From Actinomadura sp. J1-007 (GTDB lineage Bacteria > Actinomycetota > Actinomycetes > Streptosporangiales > Streptosporangiaceae), in the NCBI RefSeq assembly GCF_009793335.1, contig NZ_WING01000003.1, positions 930,001 through 994,000 on the forward strand: a stretch of 64,000 nt of DNA, written 5' to 3'. Shown here one piece after another: positions 8,939-18,167 of the stretch. A program made the translations under genes and the position numbers. The notes under the pieces were generated by a model. That model was not told the DNA's origin and did no database searches. It worked only from the letters and a program-made list of their open reading frames with translations. Positions within the stretch are counted from its first letter, which is position 1. Each line of letters opens with the position of its first letter.

Positions 8939-10141
8939 TCAGCTCGGCGCCTGGGTTCGTTCGGCCTCGAAGAAGCGCGTGACGGTGTCGCGGAGGATGG
9001 CGGCCTGCCGCCGTACCGCGGACAGGCGGACGTAGTCGTCGCCGAGGAGGTCCCCTTCCTCCGGCACGCCGAACATCACGGTGGGGATCCCCCGCGACGC
9101 CGGGCCGCCCGCGTCGAAGCTGCCGCCGTAGACCGTGTAGCGGGGCTCCCCCAGGTGCGTGCGGATCGACGCGGCCAGGGGGCCCAGAACGGCACGCCGC
9201 TCAGGCGGAAGGTAGGCCGGGAGCATCGCGACACCCGGCCGTACGCTGATCTCGCAGCCGGTACCGGCTCCTTCGAGGGCCGCGCGGATCTCGCTGGTCG
9301 CCGCGTCCGGGTCGCTGCCGGGCAGCAACCGCCGGTCAACGGTGATCCGCGCCGTGGCGGGGAGGGTGTGCGGCGCGAGGGGCTCGTACCGCACCTGGTA
9401 CGGGACGACCTGTTCGTGTCCGAGTTCCGGGTGCGAACGTGTCCGTACGACGGCATCGAGCTCGCCGAGCCGCCGCACGACGTCCGCTGCCGCGTCGATG
9501 ACCCGTCCCTGAGCGGGCGGAGCGGAGGAATGCGCCGTCGTCCCCTGGATGTCAACGAGCACGTCCACGCGTCCCCGGTTGCCGACCGAAACGTCGAATC
9601 CGGTGGGGAACAGCTGGACGACAAGGTCCGGCGTCTGCGGAAGGCCGTCGAGGATCGCGTTCGAGCAGTCGTGGCTGCTGCGGCCCTCGTTGTTGACGCA
9701 GAGCAGCAGAGTGCCGCGCAGCGGAACGCGCTCGGTGATGATCCAGCGGGCCAGGTCGAGGAGGCACGCCTGGTGGGCCTTGTTCTGGGTGACGCCTTGG
9801 CCGAACACGCACGGTTCGTCGATGCCGAGCTCGGTGGGCGTCCGGATGCGTCCCGACCAGGGCTCGGCCATCAGGTTGTGGTGCTGGGTGGGCGTGTAGG
9901 CCATGAGCGCGAGGCAGGGCCCGCCGCCGTCCCCGAGCCGTACCGCGAACTGGTTGCGCGGCAGGTCGATGACGTCGGCCCCGAGCCCCCGGAACATCGG
10001 CCGCAGGCACTCCTGAACGTAATGCCGCAGCGTCGGATGGTCCGGCTCGATCAGCGTGTCCGCACCGAGCGGCACCGCCGACGGCACGCGAGCGAGCGCC
10101 ACCAGATCGGCCACCAGCTCCTCCTCAGGCGGGACGGGCAT
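8939..10141 (-). CDS. M20-like metallopeptidase family protein with altered metal-site motifs
   Basis: Protein of about 400 residues with the overall pattern of M20 (ArgE/DapE/CPDG2) hydrolases. The dimerisation-domain segment GTTAHSSAPPAQGRVIDAA and the C-terminal block YGGSFDAGGPASRGIPTVMFG are clear. The usual zinc-ligand motifs are not. In place of GHxDxVP it has AYTPTQHHN, in place of GRGxxDMKG it has GQGVTQNKAH, and the EE catalytic pair reads NNEGRSSH. It may be a divergent hydrolase with other ligands, or inactive. The ATG at 10141 is preferred over TTG 10147 because AAGGAG lies six bases before it. Transcription is probably monocistronic. Confidence 0.75.
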   Translation of the reverse strand: MPVPPEEELVADLVALARVPSAVPLGADTLIEPDHPTLRHYVQECLRPMFRGLGADVIDLPRNQFAVRLGDGGGPCLALMAYTPTQHHNLMAEPWSGRIRTPTELGIDEPCVFGQGVTQNKAHQACLLDLARWIITERVPLRGTLLLCVNNEGRSSHDCSNAILDGLPQTPDLVVQLFPTGFDVSVGNRGRVDVLVDIQGTTAHSSAPPAQGRVIDAAADVVRRLGELDAVVRTRSHPELGHEQVVPYQVRYEPLAPHTLPATARITVDRRLLPGSDPDAATSEIRAALEGAGTGCEISVRPGVAMLPAYLPPERRAVLGPLAASIRTHLGEPRYTVYGGSFDAGGPASRGIPTVMFGVPEEGDLLGDDYVRLSAVRRQAAILRDTVTRFFEAERTQAPS

Positions 10142-10353
10142 AGACAACTCCTTGATCGTTCGGGATGGGCGACGGCACCCCGTTAGGCCAGAACCCCGTC
10201 GCCACCACGTCCGCTACTTTGTCCTCCCGCACCGACAGCACGAAAGATCACCCCACCCAAGCGCGCCCCGCCGCGTACACCCTCCGAACCGCCGGGCCGT
10301 CCGCACCTCTGGCTGACCACGCGGAGGCACGCCGCACCGGCGCCAGGGGCCCG

Positions 10354-11340
10354 TCATCCCGCGAACTGCTCCCGGAGGAAGGCGACGATCTCCGTCCGTG
10401 CGGCCTTGGCCTGGGGCACCAGGTTCGGCATGCTGAGGAACGCGTGCGTCGCGCCGGGGTGTTCGGTGACCCGCGCGGGCGTGCCGGCCGCGCGCAGCCG
10501 TTCGGCGTAGCGGCGGCCGTGGTCGGCCACCGGGTCGATGGTCGGCACCACCACCAGCGCCGGGGCCAGCCCGCTCAGGTCGTCGGCGAGCAGCGGCGAC
10601 ATCGCGCGAGCGTCCGTTCCCGGCGGCACGGCGAGCTGCTCGAACAGCCGCATCTGCCCCATGTTGAGGGTCGGACTGTCGGCGTACCGCTTCATCGAGG
10701 CGTGGTCGAACCCCGCCGGGGTCACGTCGGCGACGGGGTTGGCCAGCACCTGGGCCCGCAGGCGCAGGCCGGAGTCCCTGGCGCGGATCGCCGCCAGAGC
10801 GGTGACCATCGAGCCGGTGCTCTCACCGAAGACGGCGGCCCGTGCCGGGTCGACTCCCCACTGCGCGGCGTCCGCCACCACGTGCCGGAGCACGTCCCAG
10901 CCGTCGTCGACGGCCGCCGCCAGCGGAGTCTCCGGGTCGAGGAGGCGGTGCTCGACCGAGACGACCACCGCGGGCAGTCGCGCGGCGAGGTGGCTGTTCA
11001 CCCAGTCGCTCTGCGTCGCCGTGCCCACGAACCCGCCGCCGTGCACGTGGACCACCAAGGGCAGGCCCGCGCCCGTACCGTCGCGCTCGGACGAGGGCCG
11101 GTACACCCGGACCGGGACGCTCCGGTCGGGCAGCGCCACCTCCCGCCACCGGACCGCGGCACCGCGGTCCGGAAACCCGGTGATCAGCCGCGCCAGAGGT
11201 GACGCCCGCTTGCGGTTCACCTTCTCGCGCAGCGCGACCAGTTCCTCGGCCGTCATCGCCGCCCAGTCCGGCTCCTTGCCGAGGGCGTGCAGCACCCGGA
11301 TGCCCAGCGGCGGCCGTTCCGTACCGGTGGCCTCGCCCAT
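10354..11340 (-). CDS. Alpha/beta hydrolase, HSL-type esterase
   Basis: Hormone-sensitive-lipase family carboxylesterase of 328 residues, cleaving esters in the cytoplasm. The oxyanion-hole motif HGGGF lies near residue 100. The nucleophile elbow is GESTGS (variant of GDSAGG) near 170. The acid Asp is in PTIDPVADHG, and the His is in GATHAFLSM. The start ATG 11340 follows GAGGAGG. It is divergent from a remnant of a TetR gene, and a near-perfect palindrome with extra half-sites occupies the shared intergenic region, so the esterase was probably under TetR control. The 205 bp between its stop and the M20-like gene's start (10142-10353) show no feature I can support. Confidence 0.88.
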   Translation of the reverse strand: MGEATGTERPPLGIRVLHALGKEPDWAAMTAEELVALREKVNRKRASPLARLITGFPDRGAAVRWREVALPDRSVPVRVYRPSSERDGTGAGLPLVVHVHGGGFVGTATQSDWVNSHLAARLPAVVVSVEHRLLDPETPLAAAVDDGWDVLRHVVADAAQWGVDPARAAVFGESTGSMVTALAAIRARDSGLRLRAQVLANPVADVTPAGFDHASMKRYADSPTLNMGQMRLFEQLAVPPGTDARAMSPLLADDLSGLAPALVVVPTIDPVADHGRRYAERLRAAGTPARVTEHPGATHAFLSMPNLVPQAKAARTEIVAFLREQFAG

Positions 11341-11380
11341 GTGTCCTCCTCAGCCCGAAGAATTTCGCTACCGCAAGTAT

Positions 11381-11397
11381 CGCTACCGATGGTAGCG
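11381..11397. promoter_or_regulatory. TetR-type operator between esterase and tetR remnant
   Basis: A perfect inverted repeat, CGCTACC-GAT-GGTAGCG, sits midway between the divergent starts at 11340 and 11418. Two more GCTACC half-sites flank it at 11367-11372 and 11404-11409. Spacing and symmetry suit a TetR-family dimer. Confidence 0.65.
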
Positions 11398-11417
11398 CAA
11401 TGGGCTACCGTGTCGAC

Positions 11418-11663
11418 ATGCCCCGAGCGACCGCCTCCCCCAGACCGCCCGGTCGCCCGCGCTCCGGCGTCAACGACCTGGTCTTCGCCGCGACGCTGAC
11501 CACGCTGGACGAGCTCGGCTACGCCCGCGCCACCGTCGACGCCCCTGGTGAACGCCGACGTCGAAGCGTTGGTCCACATGGTCCTCAGGCACTTCGCCGG
11601 ACAACCCGAGGCGGCGTCACCGCGCCGCCCGAGAAGGCAGGGAGACCCACCGCGGGCCCGTGA
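11418..11663 (+). pseudogene. TetR-family regulator with large internal deletion
   Basis: The start (MPRATASPRPPGRPRSG, then VNDLVFAATLTTLDELGYAR) is the first helix of a TetR DNA-binding domain. After ATVDA the family sequence stops abruptly. About 11545, in a different frame, a stretch resembling the C-terminal end of a TetR protein appears (LVNADVEALVHMVLRHFAGQ). The recognition helix and almost all of the ligand domain are missing, roughly 140 residues by comparison with usual family length. Unlike the one-base breaks elsewhere in the window, this is a deletion. The product, if made, cannot bind DNA normally, so the divergent esterase is probably derepressed. Confidence 0.7.
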
Positions 11664-11695
11664 TGGGTCGGCTGCGGGTGGTTGGCGTGGTTGGG

Positions 11696-12909
11696 TCAGG
11701 GTGGCGGGGCGAGGTCCGGGAGGGTGAGGGCTGAGTGGGCTGGGCGAGGCGGCGTGGAAGGCATGGTGACGAGGGCGCGCAGCATGGTGTCGCGTTGCTC
11801 CAGGGCCTGCGCTGTGGTGGGGAAGAGCGTGGCCGCGCCGTTGTCGACCAGCGCCTGGTTCATGTCCGCGAATTCGCGTACGTCGCGTTCGTAGGCGGCG
11901 AAGGCGGCCGTGTGGTCGCGGTCGGTGGCCAGGGCGTGGGCGAGCATGTAGGCGCCGGCCAGGGCGAGGCTCGACCCTTGTCCGGTGAGGAACGAGGGTG
12001 CGTACGCGGCGTCGCCGACGAGCGCGACGCGGCCGCTGGACCAGCGGGGCATGCGGATCTGGCCGGCCGTGTCGAAGAACAGGTCGTCCGCTTCGCGCAT
12101 GGCGTTGACCATGGCGGGGACCTCCCATCCAGCGCCCGCGAATACCGTGGCGACCAAGTCCCGCTGGGCGTCGGGGTTCCGGAGGGCATCGAACGGCGGG
12201 TCTGGTTGGTGGAAGTTCAGGAAGGCATGCAGCTCGTCGTTGTCTCCGACGGCGTAGAGGGCGGCGGCTTTTCCGGGGGCGTTCCACAATGTGAGCTCGT
12301 GGGAGAGCCCGAACGTGTTCGGCATCGTGAATATGGCGAAGCAGTAGCCGAGGTAGCGGTGGAACCGCTCTTCGGGCCGAACAGGACCTCCCGGGTATGC
12401 GAGTGCATACCGTCGGCGCCGATCACCAGGTCGAACGTGCGCCGTCGGCCACTGCGGAAAGCAACGTCGACTCCCCGTTCGGACTGGTCGAGCGTGTCGA
12501 TGGAATCGCCGAACATGAATTCAACGTCGTCGCGTACCAGCGCGTAGAGGATGGCGGCCAGGTCTCCGCGGCGTACCTCGACGTCCTGTTCCTCGGTGCC
12601 GCCGGAAACGGCGCTCGGGGGGACCGAGACCAATCTGCTGCCATCGGCGTTGAGGAAGGTGCAGCGACGCGAGTCGATATGCGCCTCCTGGAGTTGCGGC
12701 AGGATTCCCATCCGCCGGGCCACCTCTATCGCGGTGCCGCGGACGTCGATCGGGTAACCGCCGCCGCGCAGTGCGCCTGCCTTCTCGACCACGGTGACCG
12801 CGAATCCGGACCGGTGCAGCCAGTACGCCAGCGCGGGTCCGGAGATACTGGCCCCTGAGATCAGGACTGTTCGCTTCATCACGTCCATCGGCGGGCTGGT
12901 AGATGTCAT
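11696..12909 (-). CDS. FAD-dependent monooxygenase (PHBH/TetX-like), one frame break
   Basis: Class A flavoprotein monooxygenase of about 404 residues. The N-terminal FAD Rossmann motif is VLISGASISGPALAYWL, the middle motif is DLVIGADGMHSHTR, and GRVALVGDAAYAPSFLTGQG binds the FAD ribityl/pyrophosphate. The frame breaks near 12375. One added base joins REVLFGP to EERFHRYLGYCFAIF. The ATG 12909 overlaps the stop of the upstream MFS gene (ATGA), so exporter and oxygenase are translationally coupled. This pairing recalls antibiotic-modifying TetX-type enzymes or a small catabolic/resistance unit, but the substrate cannot be read from the sequence. Confidence 0.87.
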
Positions 12910-14300
12910 GTCCACGCTCCTTTCTTCATGAAACGGACGACGAGCAGGGAGAGCGCGGCGACGAGTCCGGCGACGGCGAATCCCGTGACGAAGGCCGATT
13001 CGGTCGGCTGGTCCGTTACCGGGTCGGCGCCGGCGGCGAGGATCGCGCCGCTGATCTGGGCTCCCAGGGCGACGCCGATCACGCGCGTCACGATGAGGAG
13101 GCCGGTGGCGACGCCGGTGTCGCCGGCCTCGACGGCGGTGGCGGTGCCGGCGAGCAACGCCGTGGTTCCGACGCCCGCGGCGAACGCGGTCAGCGCCTTC
13201 GCGAGGACGAGCTGCCACTCCGCGTCGTGCAGGGACGCCAGGGCGATCATCGTGGCCGCCGTGACGATGGCGCCCGCGATGAACACGGGACGCGGGCCGA
13301 AACGCCGCGCCGCGATCCCGCCGACCGAATCGCTCACCGCCCCGGCGATGACGCCGGGCATCAGGAACAGTCCGATATCGGTGGTGCCGACTCCGAAGCC
13401 GTACCCGTCAGCCGATATCGCGAACAGTTGCGGGAGCAGGAAGACGACCATTCCCGAACTGGTGGTCATGGCGAACGTGAGCACGCACGCATTCCACATC
13501 GCAGGCTTCGCCAGCATCCGCGGATCGACCATCGGCGAGGCCGCGCGGCGTTCGACGGCGACCCATCCGGCCGCGAGTGCGGCCGCGAGCGCCGCGAGGG
13601 CGCCGACCGCGAGCGGCGGCAGGTCGGTGCTCGTCACCGTCACGAGCCCGAGCATGAACGCGAGCAGCGTGCCGCTCAGCAGAACGACGCCGGGCCAGTC
13701 GATCCCGCCGTCCGAACGGATCGGCGGATCGTGCGGCATCAGCCGGGTCACGGCCAGCGTCGCCGCGATGATCGTGATCGTCGGCAGCGCGAACATCCAA
13801 TGCCAGGACAGCCCTTCCGCGAGCGGGCCGGCGATCAGTATTCCCACCATTCCGCCGCCCGCGAAGAGCGCGACGACCAGTCCCATCGCCGCCTGCGACT
13901 CCCCTATCGGAAGGTGTTTGCGCACCAGGATGAAGGAGAGGGGAAGGGCGCCCACCATCACGCCCTGCAAGACCTGTCCGAGCAGCAACGCCGGCAGGTT
14001 AGGCGCCAGGCTCGCCAGCAGGCCACCGGCCGAGACCACGGCCATCAGCCGGACCAGCACCCGCTTTCCGCCGTAGCGGTCGCCGAGTTCGCCCACGACG
14101 GGTGTGATGACCGCGCCCGTGATGAGCAGCGTGTTGCCGACCAATGCCCCTTCGGCGGGACTGACCCCCAATTCCCGTTGCAGCAGCGGAAGCGCGGGTT
14201 CCACCACTGATTGCAGGGTGCCGAGGGCGAGTGCCAGAACGCCGAGGACACCGATCGACAGCCTCCCCATGCGGACCGGGAGAACCACTGCTTCGGACAT
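12906..14300 (-). CDS. MFS drug transporter (EmrB/QacA-like)
   Basis: Major-facilitator exporter of 464 residues in the cytoplasmic membrane, with hydrophobic segments throughout. The motif GELGDRYGGKRVLVR after the second helix is the MFS motif A, and LGQVLQGVMVGALPLSFILV fits motif C-like regions of drug/H+ antiporters. ATG 14300 is chosen because AAAAGGA lies five bases upstream; the reading frame stays open further upstream without a ribosome site. It is the first gene of an operon with the overlapping FAD monooxygenase. The 286 bp upstream (14301-14586) contain no recognisable gene and must hold the promoters of this operon and of the divergent VOC gene. Confidence 0.88.
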   Translation of the reverse strand: MSEAVVLPVRMGRLSIGVLGVLALALGTLQSVVEPALPLLQRELGVSPAEGALVGNTLLITGAVITPVVGELGDRYGGKRVLVRLMAVVSAGGLLASLAPNLPALLLGQVLQGVMVGALPLSFILVRKHLPIGESQAAMGLVVALFAGGGMVGILIAGPLAEGLSWHWMFALPTITIIAATLAVTRLMPHDPPIRSDGGIDWPGVVLLSGTLLAFMLGLVTVTSTDLPPLAVGALAALAAALAAGWVAVERRAASPMVDPRMLAKPAMWNACVLTFAMTTSSGMVVFLLPQLFAISADGYGFGVGTTDIGLFLMPGVIAGAVSDSVGGIAARRFGPRPVFIAGAIVTAATMIALASLHDAEWQLVLAKALTAFAAGVGTTALLAGTATAVEAGDTGVATGLLIVTRVIGVALGAQISGAILAAGADPVTDQPTESAFVTGFAVAGLVAALSLLVVRFMKKGAWT

Positions 14301-14586
14301 AGACGTCCTTTTCATCGTCGTTGATAGCGAGCGCGGATCGGGCTTGAGAACGCCGGTACGGCCGCCGACGCCGAGCAGTTGAAGAATCCCTGCCGACAAC
14401 CCTCCGGTCGTCGTCGCACCGCATCGATTCGGGCCTGGTGCGCCCGCAGTCCGCGGCGGCCGTCCCTCCCCCTCAGGGAGGAGCGGGACCGCGCATCTCA
14501 CCGCAAGGCCCGCTGCCGTGGCGCTCCACCGCGGTTCGGACGCGACGGCTTGACCCTCACGTCGCGTCAGGCTTCACGATGAACGC

Positions 14587-15092
14587 GTGACCGACTACTA
14601 CGAAGCATTCGAGATCAGCCCCGTCCCTCCGCCCGGACCCGACGCGACGCCGCCTGAGATCTACCGGGGCATCTACGGCATGCCGATGTTCGTCAGCGTG
14701 CCGACGTCGGATCTGGCCGGGTCCGTGGACTTCTGGACCCGCGGGCTCGGTTTCGTCGACCTGTTCACGATCCCCGGCCAGGTCACGCACCTTCGACGGT
14801 GGGCGTTCCAGGATGTCCTGCTCGTGCCGACCGGCGCCCCGGCGGCCCTCCGACGGTGAGCGTCAGCTTCGCCTGCGTGCTCGGCCAGGTCGAGGACATC
14901 GCGCGGGCCTGCACCGCGCTGGTGCCGGGATGTACGACGGGGCCGCGGCGGACTCCGTGGAGCACCCTGGATCTGGAGGTCGTCACGCCGGAGAACGCGC
15001 GCGTGATCATGACCGCGGCCCGGCTCCTCGACCCCGGCGGCGACGAGGCGCGCGACCTTGAGGCGCTCGGCATCCGACTCCCCGAACGGTGA
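14587..15092 (+). CDS. VOC (glyoxalase/bleomycin-resistance) family protein, one frame break
   Basis: Vicinal-oxygen-chelate fold protein of about 168 residues after repair. The first half reads MPMFVSVPTSDLAGSVDFW then TRGLGFVDLF, a standard first beta-alpha-beta unit. The second half, in another frame, has VSFACVLGQVEDIARACTAL and DLEVVTPENARVIMTAARLL. The break lies near 14845 in GGCGGCCCTCC, and one base restores it. The start is GTG 14587. The stop overlaps a GTG in the frame of the MerR-type regulator downstream, so the two are probably co-expressed. It may sequester or modify a toxic compound sensed by that regulator. Confidence 0.75.
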
Positions 15093-15130
15093 GAGCGCGC
15101 AGGTCGGACGCGCATGCCAGACTCCACGGC

Positions 15131-15948
15131 GTGACCGACATCGCGATGAACGACGCCGCGGGACCCGGCGGGCTGACCGTCGGGGCCGCGGCGTCGCACG
15201 CCGGGGTCACCGTCCGCACCCTCCATCACTGGGACGCGATCGGGCTCGTCCGCCCCTCCGGGCGAACGGATGGCGGCTACCGGCTCTACTCCGCGGCCGA
15301 TGTCGCACGCATCCACCGGGTGCTCATCTACCGCGAGCTCGGCCTGCCCCTCGACGGCATCGGCGAACTCCTCGACGCTCCGACGGCCGACCTGACCGCG
15401 CCACTGAGGCAGCAGCGCACACAACTGCTCGATCGCATCTCCCGGTTGCAGGCGATGGTCGATGCGGTCGACCGCCTGATCGAAGCTGCGAACGTCGGCA
15501 TCCTGCTCTCCGCGGAGGAGCAGGTCGCGATCTTCGGGCAGCGTTGGAAGCCGTCATGGGCAGCGGGCGCACGTGACCGGTGGGGCGGCACGGCCCAATG
15601 GGCGCAGTACGCCGAACGCGCCGCGGGCATGGCCCCGAGGATTGGCAGCGGATCGCCGACGACATCGCGACGCTGGAGAACGACCTGGCAGCGGCCGAAC
15701 GCACGGGCGTCGAGCCGGGAAGTGCCGAAGCCAACGCGCTGGCGGAACGGCACAGAGCCTCCATCGCCGTCTACTTCGACTGCACCCTTTCGATGCACGT
15801 TTGCCTGGGCAGGAAATACGCCGCCGACCCCGGCTTCGCGGCGTATTACGACGCCATCGAGCCGGGCCTGGCCGGCTGGCTCCGCGACATCATCGACGCC
15901 AACGCCCGCGATCAAGGCATCGACCCGGATTCGGCGACGTGGACTTGA
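15131..15948 (+). CDS. MerR-family regulator with TipAS ligand-binding domain, one frame break
   Basis: Transcription factor of about 272 residues. The MerR winged-helix (LTVGAAASHAGVTVRTLHHW, then GLVRPSGRTDGGYRLYSAADV) leads into a coiled-coil region (about 85-120). The C-terminal domain resembles TipAS, which traps thiopeptide and other drugs: GPEDWQRIADDIATLENDLA, NALAERHRASIAVYFDC, and GLAGWLRDIIDANA. The break near 15635 (CATGGCCCCGAGG) is repaired by one base. The start is uncertain: GTG 15131 is used, but GTG 15089 overlapping the VOC stop or ATG 15146 are possible, and none has a clear ribosome site. It may activate its own operon in response to a bound compound. Confidence 0.82.
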
Positions 15949-16026
15949 CGCACCCGCGCCTGCGCGTCCGCCTGCGCCCACGTCACCGAATGCGTGCCCG
16001 GTCATCACGGGGAACGGCCTATCCGC

Positions 16027-17249
16027 CTATCTCCTGAACCTGCCCAGCACTTCGAGGTCCGTAATGTACGCTTCGCTGGTCGTCACGGCCGGCGCGTCGA
16101 TGCGCTTGTCGAAGACGAAGCTGTCGGTGGTCTCATTGGTTTGCAGCCACTGCGTCCCGTTCTTGTAAATGGTCAGGCCGCTGGCGACCACTTCCCCGGC
16201 GACGTTCAAATGCTGGAGGTCCACGCCGTTGATGTCGGCCTTGTCCGCTGCCACCGTCCCCCACTGCTGCGCGCCGTCGCGGTAAACGTTGATGCCGCCC
16301 TGCGGGAAACTGATCCAGCCATCACTCGTGGACCTTCCCTGAACCCACGAAGCGTTCACGCCGTTGACATCCGCCTTATCCGCCGCCACCGTCCCCCACT
16401 GCTGCCCACCGTCGCGATACACGTTGATGCCGTTTGAGGGAACGTGATCCAGCCGTCGTTGGTGTTGGTCCCCTGGATCCAGGGAGTGTGCATTCCGGTG
16501 GTGGCGGTGATGGTTTCGTAGGTGGGCCTGCTGATTTGGACGGTGGTGGTGAGGTGGTGTTCGCGCTGGGTGCCGGGGTCGGTGGCGATGAGGGTGTACG
16601 TGGTGTCGCGTTTGGGGCCGGTGCCGGGGCCGGGTTTCCATTCGCGCGCGCCGGGTGCGATCGCAGTTTTTGATCCGTCCGGCAGGCCGATCGCGTATTG
16701 AAGGGTGTCGGGCCCGTCCCAACGCAGAACGATGTCGTCTCCGTTGTCCACCTGGGTCCGGTCGGGACGGAAGTCGCGCGGAATGCTGGGGGCCTTCTTC
16801 ACAACGCCCTGCGCGGCGTGGCGGGTGCCGGTTTTGAGATTGCCGTCGCCGCCGCGTGCGGTCTCGCTGATCGTCAGCACGGCCAGGCCCTCGGTCTCGT
16901 TGACCGGGATCTTCCGCAGGACCAGGACCAGGGATTCGCCGGAACGCAGGGTTCCGCCGCCGGCGGCGGGGGTCGCGCGGTAGGCGCCGGTGCGCGGGTC
17001 CCGGGCGAAGGCCGGTGGCGTGCCGCCCGGCACGGCCTGGGTCTCAGGCGCGATGGAGGCGTTGCTGGAGGCCAGGTCGGCGGCGTTCGCGCCGGCGGGC
17101 ACCGTGACGTCGATGGTGGTCCAGGTGACGGAACGGTTGTGGTGGTTGGAGGCCAGCACGTAGACCGTGGCCTGCGAGGGCGCCCCGGTCCGTGAGACCT
17201 CCAGCGGCGCCGCGTCGGTGTGGAGGCTGTAGCTCAGCAGGCTGGGCAT
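16027..17249 (-). CDS. Protein of unknown function with C-terminal tandem repeats, one frame break
   Basis: About 407 residues. No family recognised. The N-terminal third is beta-rich (SQATVYVLASNHHNRSVTWT, then TIDVTVPAGANAADL). A middle Ig-like stretch follows (DIVLRWDGPDTLQYAIGLPD). From about residue 270 there are two repeats of roughly 42 residues of the pattern W(I/V)QG...SDGWISFPQGGINVYRDGAQ...WGTVAADKADINGV. The tail resembles beta-helix tips of fibre-type proteins (EVVASGLTIYKNGTQWLQTN). The frame breaks near 16437, inside the first repeat. Start ATG 17249 has AAGGAG eight bases upstream. No signal peptide or membrane helix is seen. It is divergent from the PLD/giant operon across 0.9 kb, so a functional link is possible but unproven. 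Confidence 0.6.
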
Positions 17250-18167
17250 GGTGACGGCTCCTTCTCGGGGAGGACGGCGCAGGCCGGGCACGCGTCCGGG
17301 ACGGACGGTCCGCGCGGGACCGGTCCGGCGGCGGCGACGGGCGGGCGCCCGAAGCGCACCGCGGGCGGCGCGCTGCGAAAGATCACCTCTAGATCCAAAC
17401 GCCGGAATGGAACCGCGACAAGATCGCTCAAAGGGGATAGAACAGGGCGATTCGGCCATATTGGCAGGCTCTTGACAGCCAGTCGGATAGCGCGTTACCC
17501 GCCATCTCAGGCGAAGGTTTTTGACGGCGCACTTCCGCGCCGAGGCGGCGTCACCGCGCGGGGCGAGAGGCCGTTGGCGTACGGGGCGAGGCGCCGGGTC
17601 CCGCACCGGAGCAAGGACGAATCGAACACGTCTCCAGGCGCGCGGCGGCCAAACGGATAGCCGGGGACGAGCGGCTCCTTACGGCCCACGACCAGGCGAT
17701 CTTGTACCACGCTCGCGCCGGACGCCGAGCGGCGGCGCGGGCGAAAGAATGCGCGGCAAGCCGGCCCGGCGTCGTTCCGGCTTCACACGGCCAGTTTCAC
17801 GCCGCGTGATTTTCGGAATGATCCACTCGGACGCGATTCGGCGAGAATCGCCCATAGCGGCATGGAAGTTCTCCCGGTTTCCGCGATCTCGCGACGCACC
17901 GTGTCGGGCCGTTCGATCCGGATCGGGGATGGATGTCGACGCTGTATTCGATACAGCGCCGATGATCCGGCGACGGGAAGTCGCGCTGACCGGATCGGGC
18001 CGGGTAGTTGTGGAGGGTGGCCGCCTGTGGGAAAATCGGCCCATCGCTTCTCCCACCCTTTATCAGGCCGGGTTCTCCGTCATTCCCGGCCGATACGCGT
18101 TCACCGCTCTCTGCCATCAGAATGCCAGATTCCATCATGTAATGGCATATAGCTTCGGGGGTTTTCC
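17250..18167. other. 918-bp intergenic region, non-coding, with palindromes
   Basis: No open frame here has convincing coding character; those present lack recognisable products and ribosome sites. It separates the divergent repeat protein and PLD/giant operon. Besides the palindrome at 17940-17958, it holds an inverted repeat GCGATTC-GGCGA-GAATCGC (17833-17851), and ATGCCA/TGGCAT arms 15 bp apart at 18122-18148 just before the operon start. A TTGACA at 17472-17477 lacks a good -10 partner. The length suggests complex regulation or a lost gene. Confidence 0.5.
17940..17958. promoter_or_regulatory. 19-bp palindrome upstream of the PLD/giant operon
   Basis: CGCTGTAT-TCG-ATACAGCG is a perfect 8-bp inverted repeat around a 3-bp centre, about 210 bp before the PLD start. 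Its symmetry and A/T-rich half-site centre in GC-rich DNA suit a dimeric repressor operator. The regulator is unknown. Confidence 0.5.
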
